A stretch of 64,000 nt of DNA, taken from contig JAKSZT010004976.1 in assembly GCA_026826555.1 (NCBI GenBank), positions 9,027,658-9,091,657 on the forward strand. The letters run 5' to 3'. The notes under the pieces are model-generated. The model saw only the letters and a program-made list of their open reading frames with translations. It made no database searches and was not told the DNA's origin. Positions 1-11,890 of the stretch are shown piece by piece; the first letter of the stretch is position 1, and each line of letters starts with the position of its first letter. The DNA is from Tolypeutes matacus. Its lineage: Eukaryota > Chordata > Mammalia > Cingulata > Chlamyphoridae. Made by a program: the position numbers and the translations under genes.

Positions 1-61
1 ATTAAAAAATCCACATTAAATTGTGATTATATATAATCATAAAATTTGCCATTTTAGCCAC

Positions 62-1412
62 TCTTCCAAAGAGGAAATACCATTTTACACTCTCACCAGC
101 AATGCACCAGAGTTCCAATTTCTCTACCTCCTTTCCAAAACTTATTTTCTATTTTTTTTTTTTAAGATTTTTTTTTTATTTCTTTCTCTCCCCCGTCATT
201 GTTTTTGTGCTCACTGTCTGCTGTCTGTGTGTTCTTCTGTGTCTGCTTGTCTTCTCTTTAGGCGGCACCGGGAACCAATCCTGGGACCTTTTGGGGTGGA
301 AGAGAGGCGCTCAGTCTCTTGCGCCACCTCAGCTCCCTGGTCTGCTGCATCTCTTATTGTCTCTCCTCTGTGTCTCTTTTTGTTGCATCATCTTGCTGTG
401 CCAGCTCTCCATGTGGACCAGCTCTCTGCTCAGGCCAGCTCTCCACTCAGGCCAGCTCGCTGTGTGGGCCAGCTTGCCTTTCACCAGGAGGCCCCGGGAA
501 TTGAACCCCGGACCTCTTGTATGGTAGATGGGAGCCCAATTGCTTGAGTCACATCTGTTTCCCTGTTTATTTTTTAATACTAGTCATTCTAGTGGGTGTG
601 AAATGGTGTCTCATTGTGGTTTTGGTTTGCATTTTTCTAATGGCTAATGATGTTGAGCATCTTTTCATGTGCTTATTGGCCATTTGTATATTTTCTTTGA
701 AGAAATGTCTATTTGAGTTCTTTGTCCATTTTTAAATTGGGTTGTTTCTCTTTTTGTTGCTGAATTGTAGGAGTCTTTATATATTCTGAACAGATAGATG
801 AGTTCCAAATATTTTCTCCCATTCTGTAGGTTGTCTTTTCACTTTCTTTTAATGAAATGTCCTTTGATGCACAAAAGATTTTAATTGTGATGAAGTCCAA
901 TTTATCTTTTTCTTTTGTTGTTTGTTCTTTTGGCATCATATCTAAGAAGCCATTACCTAATACAAGGTTCTAAAGATTTCCCTCCATGTTTTCTTCTAAG
1001 AGTTTTAGAACTTATGTTTAGATCATTGATCCATTTTGAGTTAATTTTTGTGTATGGTAGGGATCTGTTTTTATTCTTTTGCATGTGGATATCCAGTTTC
1101 CCCCCACCATTTGTTGAAGAGACTATTCTTTACTCATTGATTGACTTGACATCCTTTGTCAAAAATCAATTAGTCAAATCTGTGTGGGTTTATTTCTGAA
1201 CCCTCAGTTCTATTCCATCAGTCTATTTGTCTGTCCTTATGCCAGTACTACACTGTTTTGATTACTGTAGCTTTGTAGCAAGTTTTGAAAGTGGGAAGCA
1301 TAAGCCCTCCAACAATCTTCTTTGTCAAGATGGTTTTGGCTATTTGAGACCTCTTGCCATTCCATATGATTGGCTTTTCCATTTCTGCAAAAAAATCCAC
1401 AGAATTTTATAA
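62..1412 (-). mobile_element. L1 fragment (ORF2 end/3' region), antisense, split by a SINE
   Basis: The reverse complement of the familiar L1 ORF2 3' region (plus strand GTGTGAAATGGTGTCTCATT at about 597-616, and GATGTTGAGCATC). It is interrupted by the DAS SINE at 151-563 and decayed, with no usable ORF. Confidence 0.8.
151..563 (-). mobile_element. DAS SINE, dimeric/chimeric, antisense
   Basis: Starts with a T run (the A tail of the minus-strand element) and carries two tRNA-Ala-like domains (around 265-340 and 480-560) joined by a linker with repeated CAGCTC motifs. It inserted in an L1. Confidence 0.8.
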
Positions 1413-1652
1413 TCAGTACACTAATTAGCAAGGCCTCAAGTATTGGCAGGTGTCGATGGTAGAGGCATCTCTGGATTGTGGGCAGTCCTGATGTACCCAG
1501 GTAATAGTAACTTGTAATATCAAACAGAACATGCTGAAGTATTTTAAATCAATTCCAGATATCACAACACTATCATATTAAGAGCACAAATATTTTTTAT
1601 GCCAATTTTGTTTATTCAAACAAGATCAATGAGATAAAAGTTAATGAGTATC

Positions 1653-1687
1653 ATCGCTTCTCGGCCTTTTGGCTAAGATCAAGTGTA
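1653..1687 (+). pseudogene. 3'-truncated U2 snRNA retrocopy (first 35 nt)
   Basis: The 35 bases match the 5' end of U2 snRNA from its first nucleotide (ATCGCTTCTCGGCC...AAGTGTA) and stop just before the branch-point pairing sequence. The copy is flanked by a perfect 18-19-bp duplication (TAAAAGTTAATGAGTATCA, 1635-1653 and 1686-1704, overlapping the copy by a base at each end). There is no poly(A). This indicates L1-type target-primed insertion of a truncated U2, not a functional gene. Confidence 0.88.
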
Positions 1688-1827
1688 AAAGTTAATGAGT
1701 ATCAAAAAGTTTGGTGAGAAAATTTAAATTACTGTCATAAATGTCACCGACAACTTTAAAGGAACAAATGCCATTCACCACAACAGTCATTCAAAAATGT
1801 ATTTTCGTATTAAAAAATACGTAGAAT

Positions 1828-1912
1828 AGTGGAGTGGGTGTAGCTCAATACTGGGTTGAGTGTCTGCTTCGCATGTATAAGGTCCCAGGTTCAATCCTTG
1901 TACCACCTAAAT
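1828..1912 (+). mobile_element. DAS SINE monomer
   Basis: A tRNA-Ala-like domain with A box (GTGTAGCTCAAT) and B box (GGTTCAATCC), ending in an AT-rich tail. Confidence 0.8.
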
Positions 1913-2035
1913 ATATATATAATTAGTCTCAAGGTTAACATCAACAGTCCAGATTTCTGTATTAAGAGAAACTATTTTTGTAAGCAGTCTTAGAAACTCA
2001 ATTCAAAAGATATAAAACAAATACAGATGTAATTT

Positions 2036-2381
2036 ATTTATTTTTAAACTTTAAAAAATTTTTATTTATTCCCCTCCTCGTTGTTTGCGCTTGCTGTCTG
2101 CTCTCTGTGTCCATTTGCTATTTGCTCTCTGTGTCTGCTCATCTTCTCTTTAGGAGGCACCGGGAACTGAACCTGGGACCTCCCATGTGGGAGAGAGGCA
2201 CTCAGTCACTTGAGCCATCTTCACTCCCTGATTTGTTGTCTCTCTCATTGTGTTTCCTCTTTGTGTCTCCTTGTTGTGTCATCTTGTTGCATCAGCTAAC
2301 TGCGCCAGCTCACTGTCTTGTTGTCTTCTCTAGGAGGCACCAGAAACCTATCACTCGTTTGAGCCACATCTGCTTCCCCAG
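2036..2381 (-). mobile_element. DAS SINE dimer, antisense
   Basis: Two tRNA-Ala-like domains on the minus strand (B-box regions near 2168 and 2345) with a linker rich in TGTCTC and CAGCT, and a T-rich left end that is the A-rich tail. Confidence 0.8.
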
Positions 2382-2442
2382 ATGTAATTTAAAATTTAAG
2401 GTTATTGGTATGCAAATATACCAATAACTTTCTGCTTTTTCT

Positions 2443-2675
2443 AGATCAGGGTTTCTCAATCCTGACATTGCTGACATTTTGGGCCCGATAATTCTCTGTC
2501 ATGGGGGCTGTCCTGTGCATTGTAGGATGTTTAGCATGTCCCTGGCCTCTAATGTACTAGATGCCAGTAACACCTAGTCATGACAACCAAGTCATGACAA
2601 GTAAAAATGTCTCCAGACATTGACAAGTGTCCCCTGGGCATGGAAATCACCACTGGTTGTGAACTACTGTTCTAG
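2443..2675 (-). mobile_element. MER5A-like hAT DNA transposon remnant
   Basis: Contains the MER5A blocks TTGTAGGATGTTTAGCA, CTAGATGCCAGTA and AAAATGTCTCCAGACATT, in reverse orientation. The ends resemble CAGGGTTTCTCA and TGAACTACTG. Confidence 0.8.
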
Positions 2676-2854
2676 ACCAGGACCAATAGACTAACCCAGT
2701 GCCTTACTAGAATGCAGGAGCTCAGACCCCTCCCAGACCTACTGAATGAGCGCTTGCATTTTAGCAAGACCTCCGGGCAGTTAGCATGCTGAGACATCCT
2801 CCGACTTTACACCTGTGTACCGGGCCTCCTGTGTGGTTCTCTTTCTCATCACAG

Positions 2855-2950
2855 GAAGCAGATGAAGCCTTACTGCATAATCTGCGCTTGCAGATTGAAG
2901 CCCAGTTTTTGCAGGACGATATTGCTGCGGCAAAGGACAGGTACAAAAAG
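2855..2950 (+). CDS. BFSP1: BFSP1 coding exon 3 (filensin rod, coil 1B)
   Basis: This 96-nt exon, phase 0 at both ends, encodes 32 residues beginning [18 protein letters not shown] and ending DRYKK. It is preceded by a pyrimidine-rich tract and ACAG and followed by GTAACC. The residues form alpha-helical coiled coil in the rod domain of filensin, which pairs with phakinin in lens beaded filaments. The 96-nt length is identical to exon 3 of type III intermediate filament genes, so this boundary is ancestral. The next exon continues in frame (KK joined to NLLEIQ), a junction also found in human filensin. The identification rests on family recall, not an alignment. Confidence 0.93.
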
Positions 2951-5224
2951 GTAACCACGACCCTTGTGAAGCCCTTCCCTTAAAGGCTCAATCTGAGTTT
3001 GGTCAGACAAGTCCAGTGTACCTGTGACTGAGAAATAAGACTGCTCCAAGTGTGCTGCCTTTTATGTGCATTTTCCCTGGAATCAGAGGCATGATGGGTT
3101 GGTCACTGGACAGAACTTAATGAGCCAGGCATATACCAAGGATTAGGAGAGCTCTGTGTGTGTGTGTGTGTATGTGTGTGTGTTGGGAACTAATATCTAT
3201 ATAGTACTTGACAATTCACAGAGTGATTCTACCTAGATCAATGTGATTAAGCTACAATATGCCAACCATTTCAGCTCTGAAAATGCAGATGTGTTGTTTT
3301 TTAGCTCTGCCTCTGAGCCATTTAATTAAGGGAACCTGTGGTATTCAGGAGCCCCTTCTCATGTAGAACTCTGCTCCCTCCCCCAATATCTGCCTACTTC
3401 TCACAGGTCTGACTTTGGGAGGCCTTGGTGTACTGGAAAAATCTCAGGCTACTAGAGTCAAAATTCAGATCCTGGAGCTGTGTTACCATGGTCAAGTGGT
3501 CTAACCTCTCTGATCTCTTCTTCATTTTTAAAATGCAAATGCTGGAGTCTCCTTCCCAGTACAGCTGTGTGGGTTAATTGAGGGTAGCAGACTTGTGGGC
3601 GCCTGACATTCCTCTCAGGTTCCTTTCTCCAGTGGGCTCCAGCCTACCTCCAGCTGCCAGGATCTGCATCTCGGAAGTGTTGGAGAAGTAATGCTCTTAA
3701 CCCCTGACTGATGAGCTCCCTCTCCCCCTGTGTGGGAAACTCTGAGGCATATGTTTGGCACTGGCTCCCTGAGCTCCCCACTGGGGTGAAGCTCCAGGTG
3801 TCCACAGTGGTAACCTGTTGATAGCACGCCCCTTGTTGGCTGTCTCTCTCCCGTCTCACTGCCCCCCTCCCTCCTCCCCCACTCATGTTTCCTGGTGTCA
3901 TCTCCCCAGTAAACTACTACACCCAGATCCTTTGCTCAGGGTCGGCTTTGGGGGAAGCACAAACCAAGACAATGTGATCAGGTAGCACCTGGTCCAACCT
4001 AGAGCTTGGTACATGCTCAGCAAACATCAGTTTCTTTTCCTGTCCAGGTGGTACCTTCACCAGGAGTCTGTTCCAGGCGCTTGTCAGGTGATTTCTCCCT
4101 CTTTGGTGGTCCTCCACCTTTCCTTCAGGCCCTGGGCCTACTCTCTCTTCCCACCCACCTTCTCATCTCTGCCTTACTTGATGGGGAGCCCAGGGGCAGC
4201 ACGTAGGGGCAATTTCTAAGTAGGTGACATGTTCCTTAAGGTTATCTAGAATGATGGTGATGGTAGCTCACGCTGTGACGCTCCCACGCTTCGTCTCATG
4301 GGGCCTAACAGCAGCCTTATGAGATATAGTGGCTTATGTAGGGTTCCTCATGAGCAGAGCCTGAGTGGTGATTTTGTGCAACTGATTTATTAGTGCAGTG
4401 CTCTCAGGAGAAGGGGAGGGGGGGAAGTAGGACAGGACAGGGGACGAAGCAGAGCAAGGATGTGGGTTCAGCTGGGGTCTAGCCTCAGCCCGATCCCACG
4501 GGAGCTTGGAGCATGAGTCGCCCCACAGGGTCAGTCCCAACTTTTGTACCTTGGCCTGGGTGCTGTGTAGCCTCCTAGGCACGATGGCACTTGATTGGCC
4601 AAGGGGAGTTCTCCAGAGAGGGGACAGCTGTGCTACATCATCAGCCATCACTTACAGAGCTGGGGACAGGTGCACTGGCTGGTAAAGGGGTAGTGATGCC
4701 CATTTTATAGAAGAACCTGAGTTGCTAGGGCATTTAAATAGCTGGCCCAAGTCCACGTGCAGCTAGGGAGCCACTTAGTCCAGGCTCGACTGGCCAAAGC
4801 CTGTCCTTTGAAACACTAGCCTGCTCAGGTATCAGAAAGGTCCTTTTACCCTTCAGGACCTCTTTCCTTCTCCATGTCTGCTTTTATCTCATGCCCCTGC
4901 CACCAGGGCTCTAGGAAGACAGTAGCAAAGAGCATCCAGGTAACTGAGGGGAAATGCAAAACAAGCCAAGCCTCAGCATATTCGTCAGCCCCACTGTCAC
5001 CGTGAAGGTTAAAGGGGATGTGCTGTGCCCCACAACAGTGATGGGCATGTGCTGGGCAGGGCCAGAAGGGGCAGCAGACTCACCAGCCTCTTCTGGAATG
5101 TCTGTCCTGTGTGTTTCCATGGAACGTGTGAACATGTTAATCCCTGGATCACCTAGTACTGGAGGGAAAAACTCAGGCAGCTCACATTTAATGAGAAAGT
5201 TTTCTCTTTCCCCACCCCCAACAG
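2951..5224 (+). other. BFSP1: BFSP1 intron 3
   Basis: 2.27 kb with no coding sequence. It contains a (TG)n run at 3154-3183 and two LTR-like pieces, about 3595-3980 in + sense and about 4330-4680 in - sense. Both carry the motif CTCAGGGTCGGCTTTGGG or a related terminal region. The rest appears unique. Confidence 0.7.
3154..3183 (+). repeat. (TG)n microsatellite
   Basis: Fifteen dinucleotides with one A interruption. Confidence 0.9.
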
Positions 5225-5317
5225 AATCTTCTGGAAATTCAGACCTATGTCAGCATCTTGCAGCAGATTATCCAGGCCACTCCTCAAGCTTCCATCATTC
5301 CGGGTGAGATGAGCAAG
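5225..5317 (+). CDS. BFSP1: BFSP1 coding exon 4 (filensin rod, linker/coil 2 start)
   Basis: This 93-nt, phase-0 exon encodes 31 residues starting NLLEIQTYVSILQQIIQ and ending PGEMSK. The acceptor is CCCCAACAG and the donor AAG|GTAAGA is strong. It covers the end of coil 1B and the linker into coil 2. It is much shorter than the 162-nt exon 4 of vimentin-like genes and, together with exon 5, accounts for the 29-residue shortening of the filensin rod. A second good donor lies inside the exon (CGG|GTGAGA, GT at 5304-5305). Using it would shorten the exon to 79 nt and shift the frame, so the downstream donor is preferred. Human filensin has a similar but not identical sequence at this junction. 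Confidence 0.9.
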
Positions 5318-8300
5318 GTAAGAATCTGAGCTGAGGCTGCAGGGAAAGCAAACCCATCCTGGAGGGGAATCATATCTGGAGAATTTTCTTGCACCCTCTT
5401 GGGCCCCCTGGCCAGAGACTCAGGGAAAAGCATCAAGCAGGCCTGCAGGGGCCCTTCAGATTTGAAGTTCAAGCTTAGTTCTATTACTCATACTGTGTAT
5501 TTCCTCTTGAGAAGGGGCTTCCTTGTATACTTTTGTATACTTGATAAGAAACTGCCAAAATGTTTTCCAAAATGGGTACATCCCCACCAGCTCTGTATGA
5601 GACTTTCTGTTGCTTTGCACCTTTGCCAGCATTTGATAATGGAAGGTTTGTGCCTTTTGTTTTATTCTTTTTATTTTAATAGGTATAGTGTATTTTAAAT
5701 ATTGTATTTCCCTAACGAATAATGATGTCGAGCAACTTTTCATCTGCTTATTTGCCATCCATATATCTTCTTTGTTGAAGTATCTGCTCACATCTTTTGC
5801 TCTTTTTTTTTTTTTTTAAACTGGACTATTCATTTTCTTATTTCCCTTATCAATTTGATCAAAAATTTTGAATAGAGAGCCTCAATTAGCGAATATATTT
5901 TCAAGTCTGGACTCTGCTAATGATTATCTGAGTTGGTGGTGTGAAAACTATTTGAAAAGCATAAAGATTATTGAAGCTGATTTTTAAAAGGTGGGGATTT
6001 GGATGTAAAACATTCTTCCCAACATAATGTGCCAAATTTCTTCTTAGCTCTCTAACTGCTCAGCAGGACATTAACATATTTTTTTCCCCTATGCTATTTG
6101 TGGAATTTTGTGATGCATGATACCTTTAAAATAAACTGAAAAGGATGCAAATTAAGACAAAAATGTAACTGTGCCCCTTCTCCAGAGATTGTAGTAGGCT
6201 GAGAAGAGCTTTGGTGGACTGGTTAACTGGTAAGATTCTGTTTTGTTTTGTGAGGATGGCCTAGGAAAGTAGGCTGCACTTGGAATCCCCACGAAGCGTG
6301 TGCCCAGGCCAGGTCCCAGGCCAATTAAACCAATCTCCAGGGAGGTGGGGCCCCACCTTGAAAACTCCGTAGTTTTCAAGCTCTGCTCCCCAGGTGATTC
6401 CAACATGCAGACAGTCTGAGAACAGGTGGGCTAGGAGAGCTGATTGCTTGACATTTTTTGTTGTTTAAACTTAATTGCTTTTTATATCGAAACTGAAGAA
6501 ATCCCTACTTTTGCTTTAGCATCTTTGAACGTGGCCAAGTAACGTGGAAGAGGCAGGGAAGTTACTCCTTGTTTTTAGCCTTCACGGGAATATTCTTGTC
6601 CCAGTTGCTCACCAATTATTTCAGGTTCCTGCTCTCTTTTAATTAATGTAACTGAGGTTGCTACAAAAGCCTGAAATAGTTTTTCCTAAGCCTTTATTTT
6701 CTTTGTCAGAGATTCCTTTCCAAAAAGACACCATATTTTTACTTTTCAAACCCATTTTTCCCCTCCAATTCAAAGGTGTTTTGCATCAGGGCACACATTT
6801 CGAATCATATAATCTCTTCTCTTATAATAAAATTCTTTGTAGTTGGAAGGACATAGAGATGGTCTGGACTTATTTTCATTTCATTGAATTGGCATTGATT
6901 GGGAACTTGTTAAAAATGCAGTCTCCAGCTCCATCTCAGACCTACTGAGTCAGAATCTGCATTTTAGCAAGATCCCCAGGTGATTTGTTGGCACGTTAGT
7001 GTTTAAGGAGCACTGATAGAGAAAACGTCACATGTTAAAAATTAATCTTAGCCTAAAAATTCTATATAGGAGTGAGATGGTTTGCTTTCAGGTTTGTTTC
7101 ATCGATTCTGGTTACTATCCTAGAAAATGTGTCAGTCCCTTTTGCACAAATGAGGCTACAATGAACATTGTTCCCTGGGAGCGTAGGTTGTAGGTTGGTG
7201 GGTTAATGTGTCAGTAAAGCAGTAATGTCAAGGCCACGGCCAAAGGCCAGTGGGACATACCTCTGGTCAATAAAGTCGGGTTTATTATTTACTGCAGCGA
7301 GTTAGAGTGCATGCCAAGGAGAAGCGTGGGGCATCTCGGTTATGGGATTTGCGCCTGTGCTAGGTGATTTGGGGAGGGGTTTGTAAGCAGGTGGGGGCTC
7401 TCAGAAAGAGGGGGATCGCCCTGTGGTCGAGATGGGAGGGTGGAGCATGGCTGAGGCTGTCATTCTTGTTAGTAGGGAAAGCAGATGTTCTTACATTTTT
7501 GGGGTGTGCTCAGACATGATTACAGAGTAGTCCTGCTTTGGTTCCATTTCCCCAGCTCCCAGAGTGACATCTTCCAAGGTTGGTGGCTTTGTGTATAAGT
7601 AGGGGGCACCCTGTCCTAGCGGTCAGCTACCAGCTGTAGGGCTGTTTGGCTTCCTTTTCAAGAAGCCTTCGAGGGCCTCCTGTGCAAGGCACCCTGTGGG
7701 CAGACTTGGGGGCAGGATATAAAGAGGCCCAATGAGCTAAGTAGTGAGGAGAGGCAGGGCCCCGGGAGCAGGGCGGCGGCCTGGCGGGGGGTGGTATGAG
7801 GCTTTTGTACAGTGTTTATCAACAAGGCTGCAGACCTGGAATTTGCAAAGTGTGGAATATTTGCAGATTACCCCATAAATTAGTGACATGGGACATGAAG
7901 CCCCTTCTGCTCCCAGCTACCCCCTTGCCTACAGCTTTGAGACAGGGAGGTAGGGGCTGTGGGTCAGAGAGAGACACAGAAAGAGGGTCTGAGAGAAATG
8001 ATGCCTCCAGGCTGTGCGAGCACAGGCTCGGATGGGCAGAGGGTGAGCACATACGGGTGAGGAGCTTCTGCAGTTCAAGTCTCGAGGCCCACATTGTCCC
8101 TGTGGTTGGGCCACGGGCCACAGGTCCCGGAGCCAGACTTACTTCCTTTATCTGTGCTTATCCTGCTCTAGATCTCTCTGTGTCTGGGCATTTGCAAGAT
8201 GTTTGAGGGGAGGGCACTGCCTTGGAAGTGTGGGCTTGAGCCTGGAAAGTGCTCGGGTGTATTTTTGTTTCTTGATTTTGCATGGCTTTGCTTCAGCAGG

Positions 8301-8913
8301 CTCGGTGTCAGAAGGCACTATTGTTGCGTGGTCAGGTGTTGGGGAAGCAACTTAGATATTTTTGGATAGAGGGTAGGGAGGATGGTTGGGAATGGGGTGC
8401 CAACTTGGCTGAGCGTGGAGAAAGGCTGAGGGAGGAGTTTCCTTTCCTTCTAGGTCATGCCAAGGAGCGTTGATGGGGCTGGGTGGCTGCCTCTCCCCGG
8501 CTCCCTGCTTCCCTGCCATCATTTAGGCTCTGATGGCCCTGAAGGCAAGTCTTGGTCCAGGGCCGTGGCTCAGAGAACAGACTAAATAAATGCACAGTGT
8601 TGTATAGACACAGATAGAGCTGAACAAGATTCCACATTCCACGTTTTCCTTCTTACAGAGGGAGGTTTTGAGAGGTCAGGTACCTTAGCCAAAGTCCAGT
8701 GTCTCTTAGCCAGTTCTTGGTGCAGCCAAGTCTAAACCTTGGATCTCCTGACACTTGGGCCCATGTGCTTTGCACTACTTCTTGGAAAGAAGACAAAGTG
8801 AAAAGGCATTGCACTGGCCAGTCTGGGCCCTGCCCTCTTTGCCCTTTTCCTCTTAGATCTCCTTGGATGTCGGAGAGTGCCAGTGAGTGCTAAGTCTGGA
8901 CTTGTTTGTGCAG
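5318..8913 (+). other. BFSP1: BFSP1 intron 4
   Basis: 3.6 kb with no coding sequence. It contains an old antisense L1 piece (about 5515-5835) and two MER20-like hAT transposon remnants (about 6235-6425 and 6885-7020). A G-rich segment at 7270-7790 could be an unrecognised LTR (it begins near an AATAAA-like motif and has TATAAAG at about 7719), but no terminal repeats were found. Confidence 0.65.
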
Positions 8914-9021
8914 GAGAAGCTCCTGACTGAGCGGAAAGTGGCCATCCTGAAAAACGAGCTGGAGGAGAGCCAGGGAGCCCTGTCCCACCTGCAGGCGCAG
9001 AGGTCCAAGCTGCAGGCCGAG
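8914..9021 (+). CDS. BFSP1: BFSP1 coding exon 5 (filensin rod, coil 2)
   Basis: This 108-nt, phase-0 exon encodes 36 residues from [18 protein letters not shown] to SKLQAE, with a clear heptad pattern (L, V, L, L, L, L). It is flanked by TTTGTGCAG and GTACCC. The sequence LSHLQAQR is shared with human filensin. It is coil 2 of the rod, shortened relative to other intermediate filaments. Upstream, intron 4 is about 3.6 kb; downstream, intron 5 is about 8.8 kb and repeat-rich. The exon is open and free of disabling changes. Confidence 0.93.
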
Positions 9022-9489
9022 GTACCCCCGCTCCCCCTCTGCCTCCTGCGTGCCGCTAGTGATGCCATGAGTGTGAATGCCTGGAAGGTTAAACTGGGTT
9101 TTACGAAACATTTGTTGAAGTGCCACAGGCAGAAAAGTGCACAGGTCCCCAGCCTGCTGTAGTTTCGCCAACCGTGTACCCAGCACTCAGATCAAGAAAC
9201 AGCGTTCTGGGGGTGGCCAGATGTCCTGCTTTTCCCGGGACTGGTGGGTTTCCCAGGACACAGGGCTGTCAGTGCTAAAACTGGGAAAGTCCTGGGCAAC
9301 CTAATTCCTAACTTCTAGGCCCCGTGTCCCCTTCAAGTCATGGTTCCTCTTTCCAAGGGTATAATGCTGTCTTTTTTTTTTTTTCCCTTTCACAAAAAAC
9401 AAACCTTTATCATAAAAATGTATATGAAAATATGGTAAACTCTTAACCAACATTAAAAGAAATTATAATTTTTAAAAAAGTTTAGAGAT

Positions 9490-9577
9490 TGGGGAACCGG
9501 TTGCAGCTCAGTGGTTGAGTGCCTGCTTCACATGTATAAGGTCCTGGCTTCAATCCCTGGAACCTCCTAAAAAAAGT
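9490..9577 (+). mobile_element. DAS SINE monomer
   Basis: tRNA-Ala-like domain (GTTGCAGCTCAGTGG... CTTCAATCCCTGG) with an A-rich tail. Confidence 0.8.
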
Positions 9578-10664
9578 TTAGGGATTTACTTTTTTAAATT
9601 AGAGAAGTTGTTAGTTTACAAAACAAATTCTTTTTGCCTATGTTAGACTCAGAATAAGAGAAAATGGACACATTGGGATTTTTAGCCTGTACTTGCTCAA
9701 ATCTGTGCTGCTTCTTTCTCTTCTCATTAACTTTAAGTGTCTCCTTTGGAATTTGATGGCAAACTAGGGAAAGTGCTTGTGTTTGTATTCAGTTTTTGCC
9801 TATAGTTAGAAATTTGTGAGTGCATGTATTTGTGTCTGTACATGTATGTATGTGTGTGCATGAATGCATTTATGCAAACACTAGAGACCAATGTTTATCA
9901 AACCTCAAGTTACAACTTGTTATTGGGTTAGAAAATCAATTCAGGGGAATCACCTGGCATTAAAAAAAAAGATTGACTACACTGGAGTGAACTAGAAAAA
10001 GAAATAACAGAATGCATCACAAGTAAAAAGATAGGACTTGTTTGTGAAACCTTTGTTTTAAATACATTTATATTTGAAAAAATATATTTGTTTGAATACA
10101 CACACATATTTGTGTGATGTAGATGGCTGGCAATGACAAATGTGTTTCTTGTCCTGGTGCTAAAGTTGAAAAACACTGCCCTAGAAACTGAGATGGATAA
10201 AAGAGCCCTGCCTTGCCTGATAAGTTCCAGTTTCAAGGCAGAAAGAATATTTTTCTCTTTCTCTGTATGTTTGTATATTTGTTGAATGTAAAAATAAATT
10301 CACAAAGGATTAACCAAGTTTCTGAAAATATGAAACAAAATCACCTGATTGGCCAGCCGTTTCTCCCCTTAGCTGCTGCAGACAGACTTGTTAGTCTTCC
10401 TCAGACATTGCTGTCACTCTAAAGCAGGGGTCTCAACCTTCTTTTTAGTCCCCCACCCCTGGCAGGAGTCTAAGGGAGCCTGTGGGCCCCTTCTTAGAAA
10501 AATGTTGCTAAAGGAGTAAGATAGATCAATAGATAGATAAAAGGAAACCAATTATACTGAATTGCAGGTATCAACATATTACAAAACCATTTCTCACATA
10601 ATGATATATGTGCTTATATTAAGTAACAAGATCTAGAAGTGGATCTGATGAAACCTAAGTTGTA

Positions 10665-11040
10665 CTAGTTTTTTGTTGCTGCCCTATAGAATTGCCACAA
10701 ACTTAGGGGCCTAAAACGACACAGCTCTGTAGGTCAGAAGTCTGGGCAGGTTTGGTGGGTTTCTCTGCTAGGGATTTCCCAAGGCTGAACTAAGGGTGCG
10801 GGGCAGCCTGCGCCCTTACCTGGGAGGCTCCCAGGCTCATTCAGGTCGTCAGCAGAATTCAGATCTGTGAGGCTGTTGGGCTCAGGACCTGGCTTCTATG
10901 CCAGCTGTTGGCCAGGAGTCATTCTCAGTTTCCAAAGTCCTTGGCTCCTGGCCCCTGCCATCCTCAAAGCCAGCACCGGTGCATCAAATCCTTCTTAGGC
11001 AACCCAAATCTCTGACATCCTCTTCTGCCTTAAGGGCTCA
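10665..11040 (-). repeat. MLT1/MaLR-like LTR fragment
   Basis: The left part (GCTGCCCTATAGAATTGCCA, CACAAACTTAGGGGCC) matches the reverse of the MaLR LTR 3' end. The remainder is diverged and the edges are approximate. Confidence 0.5.
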
Positions 11041-11511
11041 TGGGATTAAGGATAATCTAGAATAATCTATTTTTTAAGGTTAACTGATTTGTAACCTGAA
11101 TTACATCTACAAAGTCCTCTTGCCATGTAACATAACATATATGTGGCTGTAACACTGAGGGGCAAAGGTCACAGGGGCCAAAATTCTGCCCACTGCACGC
11201 AACACAGATGGCTGGGCCCAGAGTTTCTGACTCAGCAGGGATCACACGGCTGGAGAGGTGGGTCCCAGGTTGGGTCAGAATGCTCTACCTAGTTCAGAGA
11301 AATGTTTATGGCTGGCTTTCTGCTGGTTTTGAAAGATTTTAGCTAAGCCTAGCCCAAAGGAGATTTGGCCACACAGCCCCTTAGCAAAGGCCATACTATA
11401 TTGGGGGGAGTGCTGGGGGTGGGGAGCCCCTTATAGCCTGAGGGGCTCTAGCCTGGCAGGGCTGAGGCAGCTGGTTCTGCCTATGGTTAGGGCATCAGAT
11501 GCTTCCAGAAT

Positions 11512-11680
11512 CCTCCATAGCAGGGGTTCTTGGTATGGTCCCTGGACAAGCAGTGTCAGCATTGCCTGTGGACTTGATAGAGATGTCGATTCTCGGGTCC
11601 CGCCCCAGACCTCCTGAACCAGGAGCAGTGGGGGTGGGCCTGGCCACCTCTGCTTTAACAAACCCCTGGGTGCTGATGCA
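11512..11680 (+). mobile_element. MER20-like hAT transposon remnant
   Basis: GGTTCTTGGTATGGTCCCTGG, the TCTCGGGTCCCGCCCCAGAC block and a GATGCAGGC end follow the MER20 pattern. Similar remnants are at about 6885-7020, 16765-16890, 46055-46275 and 50270-50440. Confidence 0.6.
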
Positions 11681-11890
11681 GGCTCTTTTGAGGACACAGC
11701 TCCCCAGGCTGGGAGGGACAGCTGCCCAATGGGAGTCCCTTTTCTCCTGCAGTTGAGCTGAATAGAAGCCACAGGTAGGACCCCTAGAGAGCTACTTCTT
11801 ACAGTTGAAAGGGGATGGATGGGCAATTCTGCCTCCCTAAATTGCAAGGACTATTAGTTTCTGTGAGAGGAAAGTAAAAAAAGTCATAGT

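Larger units (their letters stand above)
1..2854 (+). other. BFSP1: BFSP1 intron 2 (partial), repeat-filled
   Basis: No coding sequence was found. The stretch holds an antisense L1 fragment split by a DAS SINE, a short U2 snRNA retrocopy, two more DAS SINEs and a MER5A-like DNA transposon, listed separately. About 180 bp directly before exon 3 look unique. Confidence 0.75.

Noticed and set aside
1653..1687. Functional U2 snRNA gene
   Set aside because: Only the first 35 of about 190 nt are present, and a target duplication flanks it, so it is a retrocopy fragment.
2086..2400. 106-codon plus-strand ORF and similar ones at 23-547 and 42016-42225
   Set aside because: They are antisense or sense readings of DAS SINEs (LLFRRHREL and similar peptides recur at each copy).
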